NCBI GenBank assembly: GCA_946480015.1
Contig: CAMLIL010000013.1
Coordinates: 1 to 64,000, forward strand
Reading direction: 5' to 3'
Length of the DNA stretch: 64,000 nucleotides
Source: an uncultured Oxalobacteraceae bacterium
GTDB lineage: Bacteria > Pseudomonadota > Gammaproteobacteria > Burkholderiales > Burkholderiaceae
Shown here: piece by piece, positions 44,667-53,912 of the stretch
Layout: the number at the start of each line of letters is the position of its first letter
Numbering within the stretch: the stretch's first letter is position 1
Translations under genes and position numbers: made by a program
The notes under the pieces: generated by a model
What the model saw: the letters and a program-made list of their open reading frames with translations, nothing else
The model's database searches: none
What the model was told of the DNA's origin: nothing

Positions 44667-45302
44667 ATGGTCAAATCCCAGCGCAATTTGCGCATCGTGG
44701 TTGTCAATCCCGTCGTTCACGAGGGCGCCGAGGACGACGAGTCCGTTGCCGGGCAGGTGCGGCGCGGGCAGGCGCTGCGTATCGGCCTGCTCGAATCGGG
44801 CTACGACATCGTCGCCTCGCTCCCGGCCGACATGTATCTGCCCGAGCGCATCGCCCAGCTGCAGCCCGACATGATCATCGTCGACGCCGAGTCCGATGCG
44901 CGCGACATCCTTGAACACATCGTCATCGCCACGCGCGACGAACGCCGCCCGATCGTCATGTTCACCGAGGACGAGGACACCGGCGCGATGGACGCGGCAA
45001 TGGCCGCCGGGGTGTCGGCGTACGTGGTGGCGGGCCTGCAGCCGGACCGCATCAAGCCGGTGCTGAACGTGGCGCTGGCGCGCTTCCGGCAGGAGCAGAA
45101 GCTGCTGGCCGAGCTGTCCGAGACGCGCCACAAGCTGGCCGAGCGCAAGCTGATCGACCGCGCCAAGGGGATTTTGATGAGCAAGCAGTCGCTCACCGAA
45201 GACCAGGCCTACCAGAAGCTGCGCACGATGGCGATGAACAAGAATCTCAAGCTGTCGGAAGTGGCGCAGCGCATTTTGGATATCGAAGACTTGCTGGGCT
45301 GA
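44667..45302 (+). CDS. nasT: ANTAR-domain response regulator NasT
   Basis: 211 aa. An N-terminal receiver-like domain (Asp73 in IIVDAESDARD; the usual KP loop is replaced by AYVVAGL) is followed by a short coiled coil and an ANTAR RNA-binding domain at about 140-205 (ERKLIDRAKGILMSKQSLTE, then QAYQKLRTMAMNKN). NasT-type proteins bind paired hexaloop hairpins in nascent leader RNA and block termination. The nitrate operon leader right downstream carries such hairpins. The usual partner NasS, a nitrate-binding repressor of NasT, is not upstream here. Confidence 0.92.
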   Translation: MVKSQRNLRIVVVNPVVHEGAEDDESVAGQVRRGQALRIGLLESGYDIVASLPADMYLPERIAQLQPDMIIVDAESDARDILEHIVIATRDERRPIVMFTEDEDTGAMDAAMAAGVSAYVVAGLQPDRIKPVLNVALARFRQEQKLLAELSETRHKLAERKLIDRAKGILMSKQSLTEDQAYQKLRTMAMNKNLKLSEVAQRILDIEDLLG

Positions 45303-45512
45303 ACGCCCGGGGCGCGGCAACGAGTGGTATGGCGGTTCAATCACCCGGCAGGTGTGGCGGGACCATCCCGGCATGCGCGAGAGCGACAGCGTGGTGCACG
45401 CCTTCTTAACAATGATTTAACGCGCATCGCATAAATGCACCATTTTGGTGCTTGATGCACCGCAATATAGCGCCTCATCCTTCACACCCCCCTCCCAATT
45501 GCTCAGTCGAGC

Positions 45513-45528
45513 TGGCACGGTGCTTGCA
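45513..45528 (+). promoter_or_regulatory. Sigma54-type promoter of the nitrate assimilation operon
   Basis: TGGCACGGTGCTTGCA matches the -24/-12 consensus (TGGCAC, 5 nt, TTGCA) fully. Transcription would start near 45538-45541, just before the first leader hairpin. This implies control by NtrC-type nitrogen limitation signalling. No IHF or NtrC site was pinned down upstream. Confidence 0.8.
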
Positions 45529-45543
45529 TTCACTGGTGGCATC

Positions 45544-45610
45544 GGATCAAAGGCGATCCAACAAACAATAGCGCTGATCTAAAGACGGATCGGCAAGGAC
45601 AACGGCGTCC
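45544..45610 (+). promoter_or_regulatory. ANTAR-type leader RNA with three hexaloop hairpins
   Basis: Three stem-loops have six-base loops with A at position 1 and G at position 4, the features recognised by ANTAR proteins: 45544-45559 (stem GGATC/GATCC, loop AAAGGC), 45574-45593 (7-bp stem, loop AAAGAC) and 45597-45610 (stem GGAC/GTCC, loop AACGGC). The last two are 3 nt apart, the classic two-hairpin motif; the first is extra. A terminator follows at once. The nasT product encoded next door is the probable ligand. Confidence 0.82.
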
Positions 45611-45620
45611 GACCCAGCGT

Positions 45621-45663
45621 GGTGCTTACCGGCCGCGTCGGGCCGGATGCCTTTTTGTTTTTA
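45621..45663 (+). terminator. Conditional intrinsic terminator of the nas leader
   Basis: CCGGCC (45629-45634) pairs with GGCCGG (45641-45646), with outer pairing GGTGC/GCC, followed by T5-G-T-rich tract. It lies 15 nt before the transporter ATG and is the expected target of NasT antitermination. Confidence 0.85.
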
Positions 45664-45677
45664 CCAGGAATAAGAAA

Positions 45678-46976
45678 ATGGCAAACAAAGCTACCCATAT
45701 CGCACTCTTTTCCATGAGCACGCCACAGATGCGTGCCTTCCACCTCACGTGGATGGCATTCTTCGCGTGCTTCTTTGCATGGTTCGCCTGCGCCCCGCTG
45801 ATGCCGGTCATCAAAGGCGAGCTCGGCCTGACGATGGCGCAAATCGCCAATATCAATATCGCCGCGGTTGCCATCACCATCCTGGTTCGCCTGGTCATCG
45901 GCCCCATGTGCGACCGTTTTGGTCCGCGCAAGGCCTACACCGCGCTGCTGGTGCTGGGCGCGATTCCCGTGCTCGGCGTGGCCGCGGCGCAAAGCTATGA
46001 GAGCTTCCTGTTTTTCCGCCTCGGCATCGGCGCCGTGGGTGCGAGCTTCGTGATCACCCAGTACCACACCTCGGTGATGTTCGCGCCGAACATCGTCGGT
46101 ACCGCCAACGCAGCCGCAGCCGGCTGGGGCAATGCGGGCGGCGGCGCGGCACAGGCACTGATGCCGCTGCTGATGGCCGCGATGATCATGATGGGCGTGA
46201 CCGAGACCATGGGCTGGCGCGCCGCCCTGATCGTACCGGGCGTGCTGATGCTGGTCATGGCCGTGGTGTACTGGAAGTTCACCCAGGACTGCCCGGAAGG
46301 CAACTACGCCGAACTGCGCGCCGCCGGCGTGACCGTCGAAGCCGGCAAGAAGGGGGGCTGGGACAGCTTCAAGAAAGCCGCCGGCAACCACCGCGTATGG
46401 CTGCTGTTCGTCACCTACGGCGCCTGCTTCGGCGTCGAGATCTTCATCCATAACATCGCCGCCGTGTACTACGTCGACCACTTCCACCTGTCGCTCAAAG
46501 AAGCCGGCATGGCCGCCGGCAGCTTCGGCCTGCTGGCCCTGTTTGCCCGCGCCCTGGGTGGCTGGGTATCGGACAAGATGGCCGCCCGCGGCACCCTGAA
46601 CAGCCGCGTGATCGTGCTGTTCGTGATGATGATCGGCGAAGGCCTGGGCCTGTGGTGGTTCTCGCATTCGGACAGCGTGCTGTTCGCCGTGATCGCCATG
46701 CTGGTCTTCGGCCTGTTCACCCACATGGCCTGCGGCGCCACCTACGCGCTGGTGCCGTTCGTCGACAGGAGCGCCCTGGGCGGCGTGGCCGGCATCATCG
46801 GCGCCGGCGGCAACGTGGGTGCGGTCGCGGCGGGCTTCCTGATGAAGGGCACCGGCGACATTCAACAAACCCTGAGTGTCCTCTCGGGCATGGTGATGGT
46901 ATCGGCAGTGTGCGCGATCCTGGTCCGCCTGTCCGTCGTCGACGCCCCGGCAGCAGCAAACAACGCAATCGCTTAA
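45678..46976 (+). CDS. Nitrate/nitrite transporter of the NarK/NasA MFS family
   Basis: 432-aa inner-membrane protein with twelve predicted helices. The nitrate-porter signatures are present: AGWGNAGGGAAQ in helix 5 and GIIGAGGNVGAVAAGF in helix 11, with the substrate Arg in the FFRLGIG segment. It imports nitrate, perhaps with nitrite exchange. AGGAATAAG precedes the ATG. First gene of the operon; nirB starts 11 nt after its stop. Confidence 0.93.
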   Translation: MANKATHIALFSMSTPQMRAFHLTWMAFFACFFAWFACAPLMPVIKGELGLTMAQIANINIAAVAITILVRLVIGPMCDRFGPRKAYTALLVLGAIPVLGVAAAQSYESFLFFRLGIGAVGASFVITQYHTSVMFAPNIVGTANAAAAGWGNAGGGAAQALMPLLMAAMIMMGVTETMGWRAALIVPGVLMLVMAVVYWKFTQDCPEGNYAELRAAGVTVEAGKKGGWDSFKKAAGNHRVWLLFVTYGACFGVEIFIHNIAAVYYVDHFHLSLKEAGMAAGSFGLLALFARALGGWVSDKMAARGTLNSRVIVLFVMMIGEGLGLWWFSHSDSVLFAVIAMLVFGLFTHMACGATYALVPFVDRSALGGVAGIIGAGGNVGAVAAGFLMKGTGDIQQTLSVLSGMVMVSAVCAILVRLSVVDAPAAANNAIA

Positions 46977-46987
46977 GGAGATACAGC

Positions 46988-49522
46988 ATGAAAATCGTCG
47001 TCATCGGCCATGGTATGGTTGGCCACAAATTCCTCGAATCGCTCAGTGCGACCAACGCTCCGGGCCTGGAAGTGACGGTGCTGTGCGAGGAGCCGCGTGC
47101 TGCATACGACCGGGTTCACCTGTCCGAATTCTTCTCGGGTAAATCGGCCGAGGAGCTGTCGCTGGTCGCTCCGGGCTTCTTCGACAAGGGCAACATGCTG
47201 CTCAAGCTGAATGCCCGCGCCACCGACGTGAACCGCGAAGCGAAGACCGTCACCGTCAGCACCGGCGAAACGCTCAGCTACGACAAGCTGATTTTCGCCA
47301 CCGGTTCCTATCCGTTCGTGCCGCCGGTACCGGGCAAGGACCGCAAGGACTGCTTCGTCTACCGCACCATCGAAGACCTGGAAGCCATGCTCGAATGCGG
47401 CAAGCGCTCCAAGTCCGGCGTGGTGATCGGCGGCGGCCTGCTGGGCCTGGAGTGCGCCAAGGCGCTGCGCGACATGCATCTGGACACCCACGTGGTCGAA
47501 TTCGCTCCGCGCCTGATGGCGGTGCAGGTCGACGAACACGGCGCGCGCGTGCTGCGCCGCAAGATCGAACAGCTGGGCGTGAACGTCCACACCCAGAAGA
47601 ACACGCTGGAAATCGTCGACGGCGAAGACGGCACCCACCGCATGGTGTTCGCCGACGGCACCCATCTGGACACCGACATGATCGTGTTCTCGGCCGGTAT
47701 CCGCCCGCGCGACGAGCTGGCCAAGGCCTGCGGCCTGGCCATCGGCCCGCGCGGCGGCATCACCATCGACCAGAACTGCCTGACGTCGGACCCGAACGTG
47801 TACGCGATCGGCGAGTGCGCCCTGTGGGGCGGCATGATCTTCGGCCTGGTCGCTCCGGGCTATGAAATGGCACGCGTGGCCGCGCGCCACCTGATGGGCG
47901 AAGCGGCCGCCGAATTCAACGGCGCCGACATGAGCACCAAGCTCAAACTGATGGGCGTGGACGTGGCCTCGATCGGCGATCCGCACGCGACCGCGCCAGG
48001 CAGCCGCTCCTACCAGTTCACCGACGAACGCAAGCAGGTCTACAAGAAGATCGTGGTGTCCGAGTGCGGCACCCATCTGCTGGGCGGCGTGCTCATTGGC
48101 GACGCGTCCGAATACGGCACCCTGCTGCAGATGATGCTCAACAAGATCCCGCTGCCGGAATCGCCGGAATTTCTGATCCTGCCATCGTCGGACGGCGTGG
48201 CCAAGCCGGGCCTGGGCGTGGACGCGCTGCCAGAGAGCGCGCAAATCTGCTCGTGCAATGACGTCTCCAAGGGCGCCATCTGCGGCGCGGTCGCCAACGG
48301 CGCCTGCACCATCGGCGAAATCAAGAGCTGCACCGGCGCCGGCACCAGCTGCGGCGGCTGCGTGGCCCTGGTCACCCAGGTCATGAAGTCGGAGATGAAG
48401 AAGCAGGGCATGGCCGTCAACAACCATATCTGCGAACACTTCCCGTACTCGCGCCAGGAGATCTTCCACCTGGTCAAATCGGGCAAGTTCAGCACCTTCG
48501 ACGAACTGCTGGCCAAGCATGGCAAGGGGATGGGCTGCGACATCTGCAAGCCGGTCGCCGCCAGCGTGTTCGCCTCGATCAACAACGATTTCGTGCTCAA
48601 GCCCGAACTGGCCAGCCTGCAGGATTCGAACGACTACTTCCTGGGCAACATCCAGAAAGACGGTACCTATTCGGTGGTGCCGCGCATGGCTGGCGGCGAA
48701 GTCACCGCCGATGGCCTGATCGCGGTGGGCATGGTGGCCAAGAAGTATGGCCTGTACACCAAGATCACCGGTGGCCAGCGCGTCGACCTGTTCGGCGCCC
48801 GCATCGACCAGCTGCCTTCCATCTGGGAAGAGCTGATCGCGGCCGGCTTCGAGTCCGGCCACGCCTACGGCAAGTCGCTGCGCACCGTGAAGTCCTGCGT
48901 CGGTTCGACCTGGTGCCGCTACGGCATGGACGACTCGGTCGGCTTCGCCATCGAACTGGAAAACCGCTACAAGGGCCTGCGTTCGCCGCACAAGATCAAG
49001 TTCGCCGTCTCCGGCTGCACCCGCGAGTGCGCCGAAGCGCAGGGCAAGGACGTCGGCCTGATCGCCACCGAGAAGGGCTGGAACCTGTACGTGTGCGGTA
49101 ACGGCGGCATGAAGCCACGCCACGCCGAATTGATCGCCTCGGACCTGGATAAGGAAACCGCGGTGCGCTACATCGACCGCTTCCTGATGTTCTACGTGCG
49201 TACCGCCGACCGCCTGCAGCGCACCAGCGTATGGCGCGAGAACCTGGAGGGTGGCCTGGACTACCTGAAGGACGTGATCATCAACGACAAGCTGGGCCTG
49301 GCCGCCGAACTGGAAGCGGACATGCAGCACGTCGTCAACACCTACGAGTGCGAGTGGAAGAACGCCGTCACCGATCCTGCGACCCGTCAGCGCTTCCGTC
49401 ACTTCGTCAATACCGACCAGCCTGACGCCAACGTGGTGTTCATGCCGGAGCGCGGCCAGATCCGTCCGGCCACGATCGAAGAGCGCAAGCGCGTGATTCC
49501 CATTGCAGTCAAAACCGCTTAA
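46988..49522 (+). CDS. nirB: Assimilatory nitrite reductase (NADH) large subunit NirB
   Basis: 844 aa, cytoplasmic, reduces nitrite to ammonium with NirD. Begins with an FAD/NAD(P) pyridine-nucleotide reductase (VVIGHGMVGHKFLE, FATGSYPFVPPVPG, VIGGGLLGLECAKAL). A BFD-type [2Fe-2S] region with CSCNDVSKGAICG and CGGC follows near residues 421-460, then a second Cys-containing BFD-like segment (KGMGCDICKPVAAS). The sulfite/nitrite-reductase half ends with the sirohaem-[4Fe-4S] ligands C637-x5-C643 and C677-x3-C681. All key cysteines are present. TAAGGAGA precedes ATG 46988. Confidence 0.95.
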   Translation: MKIVVIGHGMVGHKFLESLSATNAPGLEVTVLCEEPRAAYDRVHLSEFFSGKSAEELSLVAPGFFDKGNMLLKLNARATDVNREAKTVTVSTGETLSYDKLIFATGSYPFVPPVPGKDRKDCFVYRTIEDLEAMLECGKRSKSGVVIGGGLLGLECAKALRDMHLDTHVVEFAPRLMAVQVDEHGARVLRRKIEQLGVNVHTQKNTLEIVDGEDGTHRMVFADGTHLDTDMIVFSAGIRPRDELAKACGLAIGPRGGITIDQNCLTSDPNVYAIGECALWGGMIFGLVAPGYEMARVAARHLMGEAAAEFNGADMSTKLKLMGVDVASIGDPHATAPGSRSYQFTDERKQVYKKIVVSECGTHLLGGVLIGDASEYGTLLQMMLNKIPLPESPEFLILPSSDGVAKPGLGVDALPESAQICSCNDVSKGAICGAVANGACTIGEIKSCTGAGTSCGGCVALVTQVMKSEMKKQGMAVNNHICEHFPYSRQEIFHLVKSGKFSTFDELLAKHGKGMGCDICKPVAASVFASINNDFVLKPELASLQDSNDYFLGNIQKDGTYSVVPRMAGGEVTADGLIAVGMVAKKYGLYTKITGGQRVDLFGARIDQLPSIWEELIAAGFESGHAYGKSLRTVKSCVGSTWCRYGMDDSVGFAIELENRYKGLRSPHKIKFAVSGCTRECAEAQGKDVGLIATEKGWNLYVCGNGGMKPRHAELIASDLDKETAVRYIDRFLMFYVRTADRLQRTSVWRENLEGGLDYLKDVIINDKLGLAAELEADMQHVVNTYECEWKNAVTDPATRQRFRHFVNTDQPDANVVFMPERGQIRPATIEERKRVIPIAVKTA

Positions 49523-49547
49523 TCCACCACTTATTTAGGAGAACCTC

Positions 49548-49895
49548 ATGCATCGCGATATTCAACTGGATAACTGGACCGCCATCTGCACGGTCGACCA
49601 GATCGTGCCCAACACCGGCGTTGCGGCTTTGGTCAATGGCGAGCAGATCGCCGTGTTCCGCCTCGGCGGGACCGAAGACAAGGTACTGGCGATCGGTAAC
49701 TACGATCCGAACAGCGGCGCGGCGGTGATTTCGCGCGGGCTGGTGGGCAACCTGGGCGAACGCGTCGTGGTCGCCTCGCCGATCTACAAGCACCACTTCG
49801 ACCTGAACACCGGCGAATGCCTGGAAGAGCCGGTCAATTCGGTGGCCGCTTACCGCGCCCGCATCGAGGGCGGAAAGGTGTGGGTCGCTGTATGA
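49548..49895 (+). CDS. nirD: Nitrite reductase small subunit NirD
   Basis: 115 aa, Rieske-like fold without the iron-sulfur ligands, as usual for NirD (IYKHHFDLNTGECLEEP replaces the CxH motifs). Needed for full NirB activity. TTAGGAGAA precedes the ATG. Its stop overlaps the next gene as ATGA, indicating coupled translation. Confidence 0.93.
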   Translation: MHRDIQLDNWTAICTVDQIVPNTGVAALVNGEQIAVFRLGGTEDKVLAIGNYDPNSGAAVISRGLVGNLGERVVVASPIYKHHFDLNTGECLEEPVNSVAAYRARIEGGKVWVAV

Positions 49896-51121
49896 CAAGC
49901 CCAGCTGCGAGACAGTCGCTGGTCGTGATCGGCAACGGCATGGCCGGCATGCGCACGGTCGAGGAACTGCTCAAGCTGGCGCCGGACATGTACGACATCA
50001 CCGTGTTCGGCGCCGAGCCGCACGGGAATTACAATCGCATCCTGCTCTCGCCGGTCCTGGCCGGCGAGAAGAAGATCGAAGACATCATGCTGCACACGCG
50101 CGAGTGGTATGCCGAGAACGGCATCACCCTGCACGCGGGCGACCCGGTGGTGCACATCGACCGCAAGCGCCGCTATGTGCGCTCGGCCTCGGGCCTGGAG
50201 GTGTGGTACGACCGCCTGCTGCTGGCGACCGGCTCGACCCCGTTCATCATCCCGGTGCCCGGCCACAAGCTGCCCGGCGTGCTGGGTTTTCGCGACATTA
50301 ACGACGTCGACGCCATGCTGGAAGCGGCCAAGAGCGGTGGCCACGCGGTGGTCATCGGCGGCGGCCTGCTCGGCCTGGAAGCGGCCAACGGCCTGCTGCG
50401 GCGCGGGATGAAAGTCACGGTGGTGCACGTGACCGACAGCCTGATGAACCAGCAGCTCGACAAGCCGGCCGCGCTGCTGCTCAAGCAGGCGCTGGAAAAG
50501 CGCGGCTTTCACTTCATGCTGGAAGCGAACACCTCGGAAATCGTGGGCGAAGACCGGGTGCGCGCGGTGCGCTTCAAGGATGGCACCGAGATCCCGGCCG
50601 ACCTGGTGGTGATGACGGCCGGCGTGCGTCCGAACATTGCGCTGGCCAAGTCGGCCGGCCTGCACTGCGACCGCGCCATCGTGGTCGACGACACCCTGCA
50701 AACCTACGATCCGCGCATTTATGCCGTGGGCGAGTGCGTGCAGCACCGCAGCGCCACGTTCGGCCTGGTGGCCCCGATCTGGGACCAGGCCAAGGTGGCC
50801 GGCGCCCATCTGGCCTGTGCCGGCGTGCGCCGCTTCGTTCAGCAAGCCACGCCCACCAAATTGAAGGTAACCGGTGTAGACTTGTACTCGGTGGGCGACT
50901 TCATTGGCGGCGACGGCAGCGAAGACCTGGTGCTGCGCGACCCGCGCCGCGGAGTCTACAAGCGCCTGGTCCTGGTCGGCAACCGTATCGCCGGTGCCGT
51001 CCTGTACGGCGATGTCGCCGACGGCCCATGGTATTTCAACCTGATTCAGAATCGCACGGATATCTCCGCCATGCGCAACCGCCTGCTGTTTGGCGAAGCA
51101 TTGTGCGCCGAAGCAGCTTAA
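49892..51121 (+). CDS. FAD-dependent NAD(P)H reductase, probable electron donor of NasA
   Basis: 409 aa, pyridine-nucleotide disulfide-oxidoreductase fold. VVIGNGMAGMRTVEELL binds FAD, VVIGGGLLGLEAANGLL binds NAD(P)H, and IYAVGECVQHRSATFGLVA is the second FAD motif. It resembles the N-terminal half of NirB (same NYNRILLS-type segment), so it probably arose from it. Between nirD and nasA it most likely feeds electrons from NAD(P)H to the nitrate reductase, as NasB-type subunits do; it lacks their Fe-S domain, which the NasA C-terminus supplies. Confidence 0.88.
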   Translation: MTSPAARQSLVVIGNGMAGMRTVEELLKLAPDMYDITVFGAEPHGNYNRILLSPVLAGEKKIEDIMLHTREWYAENGITLHAGDPVVHIDRKRRYVRSASGLEVWYDRLLLATGSTPFIIPVPGHKLPGVLGFRDINDVDAMLEAAKSGGHAVVIGGGLLGLEAANGLLRRGMKVTVVHVTDSLMNQQLDKPAALLLKQALEKRGFHFMLEANTSEIVGEDRVRAVRFKDGTEIPADLVVMTAGVRPNIALAKSAGLHCDRAIVVDDTLQTYDPRIYAVGECVQHRSATFGLVAPIWDQAKVAGAHLACAGVRRFVQQATPTKLKVTGVDLYSVGDFIGGDGSEDLVLRDPRRGVYKRLVLVGNRIAGAVLYGDVADGPWYFNLIQNRTDISAMRNRLLFGEALCAEAA

Positions 51122-51139
51122 GTTTTTACGGAGTCAAAC

Positions 51140-53851
51140 GTGAACCTTTCCCCGATCCCTCTCGCGGTGCGCAGCACCTGTCCTTATTGCGGCGTCGGCT
51201 GCGGAGTTTCGGCTACCCCGCAGGCTGACGGCACGGTCGCCATCGCCGGCGACACCGAGCATCCGGCCAACCGCGGCCGCCTGTGCGTCAAGGGTTCGGC
51301 ATTGTCCGAAACGGTCGGCCTGGAGGGCCGCCTGCTGTATCCGCAATTGCGCGAAGACGGCCTGCTGCGGCGCGCGTCCTGGGACGAGGCGCTGGACAAG
51401 GTGGCCGGCAAATTCAAGTCCATCATCGCCGAGCATGGCCCGGACGCGGTGGCGCTGTACGTGTCGGGCCAGCTCCTGACCGAAGACTACTACGTTGCCA
51501 ACAAGCTGATGAAAGGCTACGTGGGCAGCGCCAATATCGACACCAATTCGCGCCTGTGCATGTCGTCGGCGGTGGCCGGCCACAAGCGCGCCTTCGGCGG
51601 CGACCTGGTGCCGGGCTGCTACGAAGACTTCGAACTGGCCGACATGATCGTGCTGGTCGGCTCGAACACCGCGTGGTGCCATCCGATCCTGTTCCAGCGC
51701 ATCACGCGCCTGAAGGAAGCGCGCCCGGAAGTGAAGATCGTGGTGATCGATCCGCGCCGCACCGCCACCTGCGAGCTGGCCGACCTGCACCTGCCGGTCA
51801 AGCCGGGCACCGACGTGTGGCTGTTCAACGGCCTGCTGCAGTACCTGGCGCAGAACGGCGTGCGCGACGAGCGGTTCGTGGCGGCCCACACCGGCGGTCT
51901 GGACGAGGCCCTGGCGGCAGCGGCCGGCAGCGCCGACCTGGCCTCGGTGGCGCGCCAGTGCAAGCTCGATCCGAACGACCTGCTGGACTTCTACCGCTCG
52001 TTCGCCGCCACCGGCAAGGTGATCACGGCGTTTTCGATGGGCGTGAACCAGTCGTCGTCCGGTACCGACAAGGTCAACAGCATCATCAACTGCCATCTGC
52101 TGACCGGCCGCATCGGCCAGGCCGGCATGGGTCCGTTTTCGATTACCGGCCAGCCGAACGCCATGGGCGGGCGCGAAGTGGGCGGCCTGGCCAATATGCT
52201 GGCCGCGCACATGGACGTGCTCAATCCGGCCCACCGCGAGCTGGTGCAAACGTTCTGGGATTCGCCGGCCATCGCCAGCAGCATGGGCCTGAAGGCGGTC
52301 GACCTGTTCCAGGCGATCGAAGCGGGCAAGGTCAAGGCGGTGTGGGTCATGGCCACCAATCCGATGGTCAGCCTGCCGGACGCCAATCAGATTCAGCGCG
52401 CGCTGGAGCAGTGCGAGCTGGTGGTGGTGTCCGAGATTAACCAGGAAACCGATACCAATACCTATGCCGACGTGCTGCTGCCGGCGCTGGGCTGGGGCGA
52501 GAAGGACGGCACGGTCACCAATTCGGAGCGCCGCGTGTCGCGTCAGCGCGCCTTCCTGCCGGCGCCTGGCGAAGCCCGCGCCGACTGGCGCATCATGTGC
52601 GATGTGGCCAGGCGGATGGGCTTTTCCGGGTTCGAGTTCACGTCGGCGGCGGAGATTTTCGACGAACATGCGCGCCTGTCGGGCTTTCGCAACGAGGCCG
52701 GGCCTTTGTACCGCGGTTTCGATATTTCGGCCATGACCGGCATGACGGCGCGCGAGTACGACCAGTTCGAACCGGTGCAGTGGCCGGTCCGGCGCAATGC
52801 GGACGGCAGCTTTGCCGGCACCGCGCGCCTGTTCGCCGATGGCCGTTTCGCCCATCTGGACGGCAAGGCGAAGTTCGTGGCCACCACGCCGCGCGCGCCG
52901 GCCAACAAGACCGATTCCGAGTATCCGCTGGTGCTCAATACCGGGCGGGTGCGCGACCAGTGGCATACCATGTCGCGCACCGGCAAATCGCCGCGCCTGG
53001 CCGATCACGTGGCCGAGTCGTTCATCGACCTGCATCCGCAGGATGCGCTGCTGTGCGGCGTGCGCGAGGGCGAGCTGGCGCGGGTGTCGAGCCAGTGGGG
53101 CGCGATGGTGGCGCGGGTGCAGCACAGCGGCGGCATTGCACGCGGCGGGGTGTTCATTCCGATCCACTGGAACGGCCAGACGGCGTCGGACGCGCGCGTG
53201 GGCACGGTCGTCAATCCGGCGGTCGATCCGGTGTCGGGCGAGCCCGAGTTCAAGCACACGCCGGTGATCGTCGAGCGCTTCGGGGTGAGCTGGCACGCCT
53301 TCGTGCTGTCGCGTACCGAGCTGGCTCTGGACGAGGTGGCGCACTGGACGCGCGTGCAGGGGCGCGGTTTTGCGCGCTATGAGATGGCTGGCCGCAGCCA
53401 GGTGAAAGACAAGGCGGCGTGGGCGCGCGCGTTACTGAAGGTCGATGCCGACGATGCCGACTGGCTGGAGTATGAGGACAGCAGCGAAGGCGTGTACCGC
53501 GCCGTGCACGTGGTGGGCGACAGCATCGAGCAGTGCGTGTTCATCTCGCCGCGTCCGGATCTGCCTTCGCGCGCCTGGCTGGCCAGTCTGTTTTCGAACG
53601 AGTCGCTCAGCCTGGCCGACCGGGCCGGCCTGCTGGCCGGGCAGTCGCTGGGCAAGCGCGAAGATACCGGACCGACCGTGTGTTCGTGCTTCGGGGTGGG
53701 ACGCAATACCATCTGCAATGCGATCCGCACGCAGGATCTGAAGACCGTGGCCGAAGTGACCGCCTGCGTCAAGGCCGGCGGCAACTGCGGTTCGTGCGTC
53801 CCGGAGATCAAGCAGATCCTGATCGAGACGCGCGCGCGCGAAGCGGCGTAG
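51140..53851 (+). CDS. nasA: Assimilatory nitrate reductase catalytic subunit
   Basis: 903 aa, cytoplasmic molybdenum bis-MGD enzyme, nitrate to nitrite. The N-terminal [4Fe-4S] site is C14-x2-C17-x3-C21-x27-C49 (CPYCGVGCGV ... GRLCVKG). NSRLCMSSAV carries the probable Mo-ligand Cys. MGD-binding motifs such as VNQSSSGTDKVN and FSITGQPNAMGGREVGGL follow, and the molydopterin dinucleotide domain ends near residue 740. The last ~60 residues are a BFD-like [2Fe-2S] domain (CSCFGVGRNTI and GGNCGSC). Starts with GTG, GGAG 6 nt upstream. No twin-arginine signal, consistent with assimilation. Confidence 0.94.
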   Translation: MNLSPIPLAVRSTCPYCGVGCGVSATPQADGTVAIAGDTEHPANRGRLCVKGSALSETVGLEGRLLYPQLREDGLLRRASWDEALDKVAGKFKSIIAEHGPDAVALYVSGQLLTEDYYVANKLMKGYVGSANIDTNSRLCMSSAVAGHKRAFGGDLVPGCYEDFELADMIVLVGSNTAWCHPILFQRITRLKEARPEVKIVVIDPRRTATCELADLHLPVKPGTDVWLFNGLLQYLAQNGVRDERFVAAHTGGLDEALAAAAGSADLASVARQCKLDPNDLLDFYRSFAATGKVITAFSMGVNQSSSGTDKVNSIINCHLLTGRIGQAGMGPFSITGQPNAMGGREVGGLANMLAAHMDVLNPAHRELVQTFWDSPAIASSMGLKAVDLFQAIEAGKVKAVWVMATNPMVSLPDANQIQRALEQCELVVVSEINQETDTNTYADVLLPALGWGEKDGTVTNSERRVSRQRAFLPAPGEARADWRIMCDVARRMGFSGFEFTSAAEIFDEHARLSGFRNEAGPLYRGFDISAMTGMTAREYDQFEPVQWPVRRNADGSFAGTARLFADGRFAHLDGKAKFVATTPRAPANKTDSEYPLVLNTGRVRDQWHTMSRTGKSPRLADHVAESFIDLHPQDALLCGVREGELARVSSQWGAMVARVQHSGGIARGGVFIPIHWNGQTASDARVGTVVNPAVDPVSGEPEFKHTPVIVERFGVSWHAFVLSRTELALDEVAHWTRVQGRGFARYEMAGRSQVKDKAAWARALLKVDADDADWLEYEDSSEGVYRAVHVVGDSIEQCVFISPRPDLPSRAWLASLFSNESLSLADRAGLLAGQSLGKREDTGPTVCSCFGVGRNTICNAIRTQDLKTVAEVTACVKAGGNCGSCVPEIKQILIETRAREAA

Positions 53852-53912
53852 CCGTAGGCGCAACGGGGCCGATGCGGTATGATCGGCCACCTTCGCTTTC
53901 TACCCGCTCCAC

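Noticed and set aside
49892..51121. A second, broken nirB copy
   Set aside because: It is full length for a stand-alone pyridine-nucleotide reductase with intact FAD and NAD motifs and a proper start and stop, so a functional subunit is more likely.
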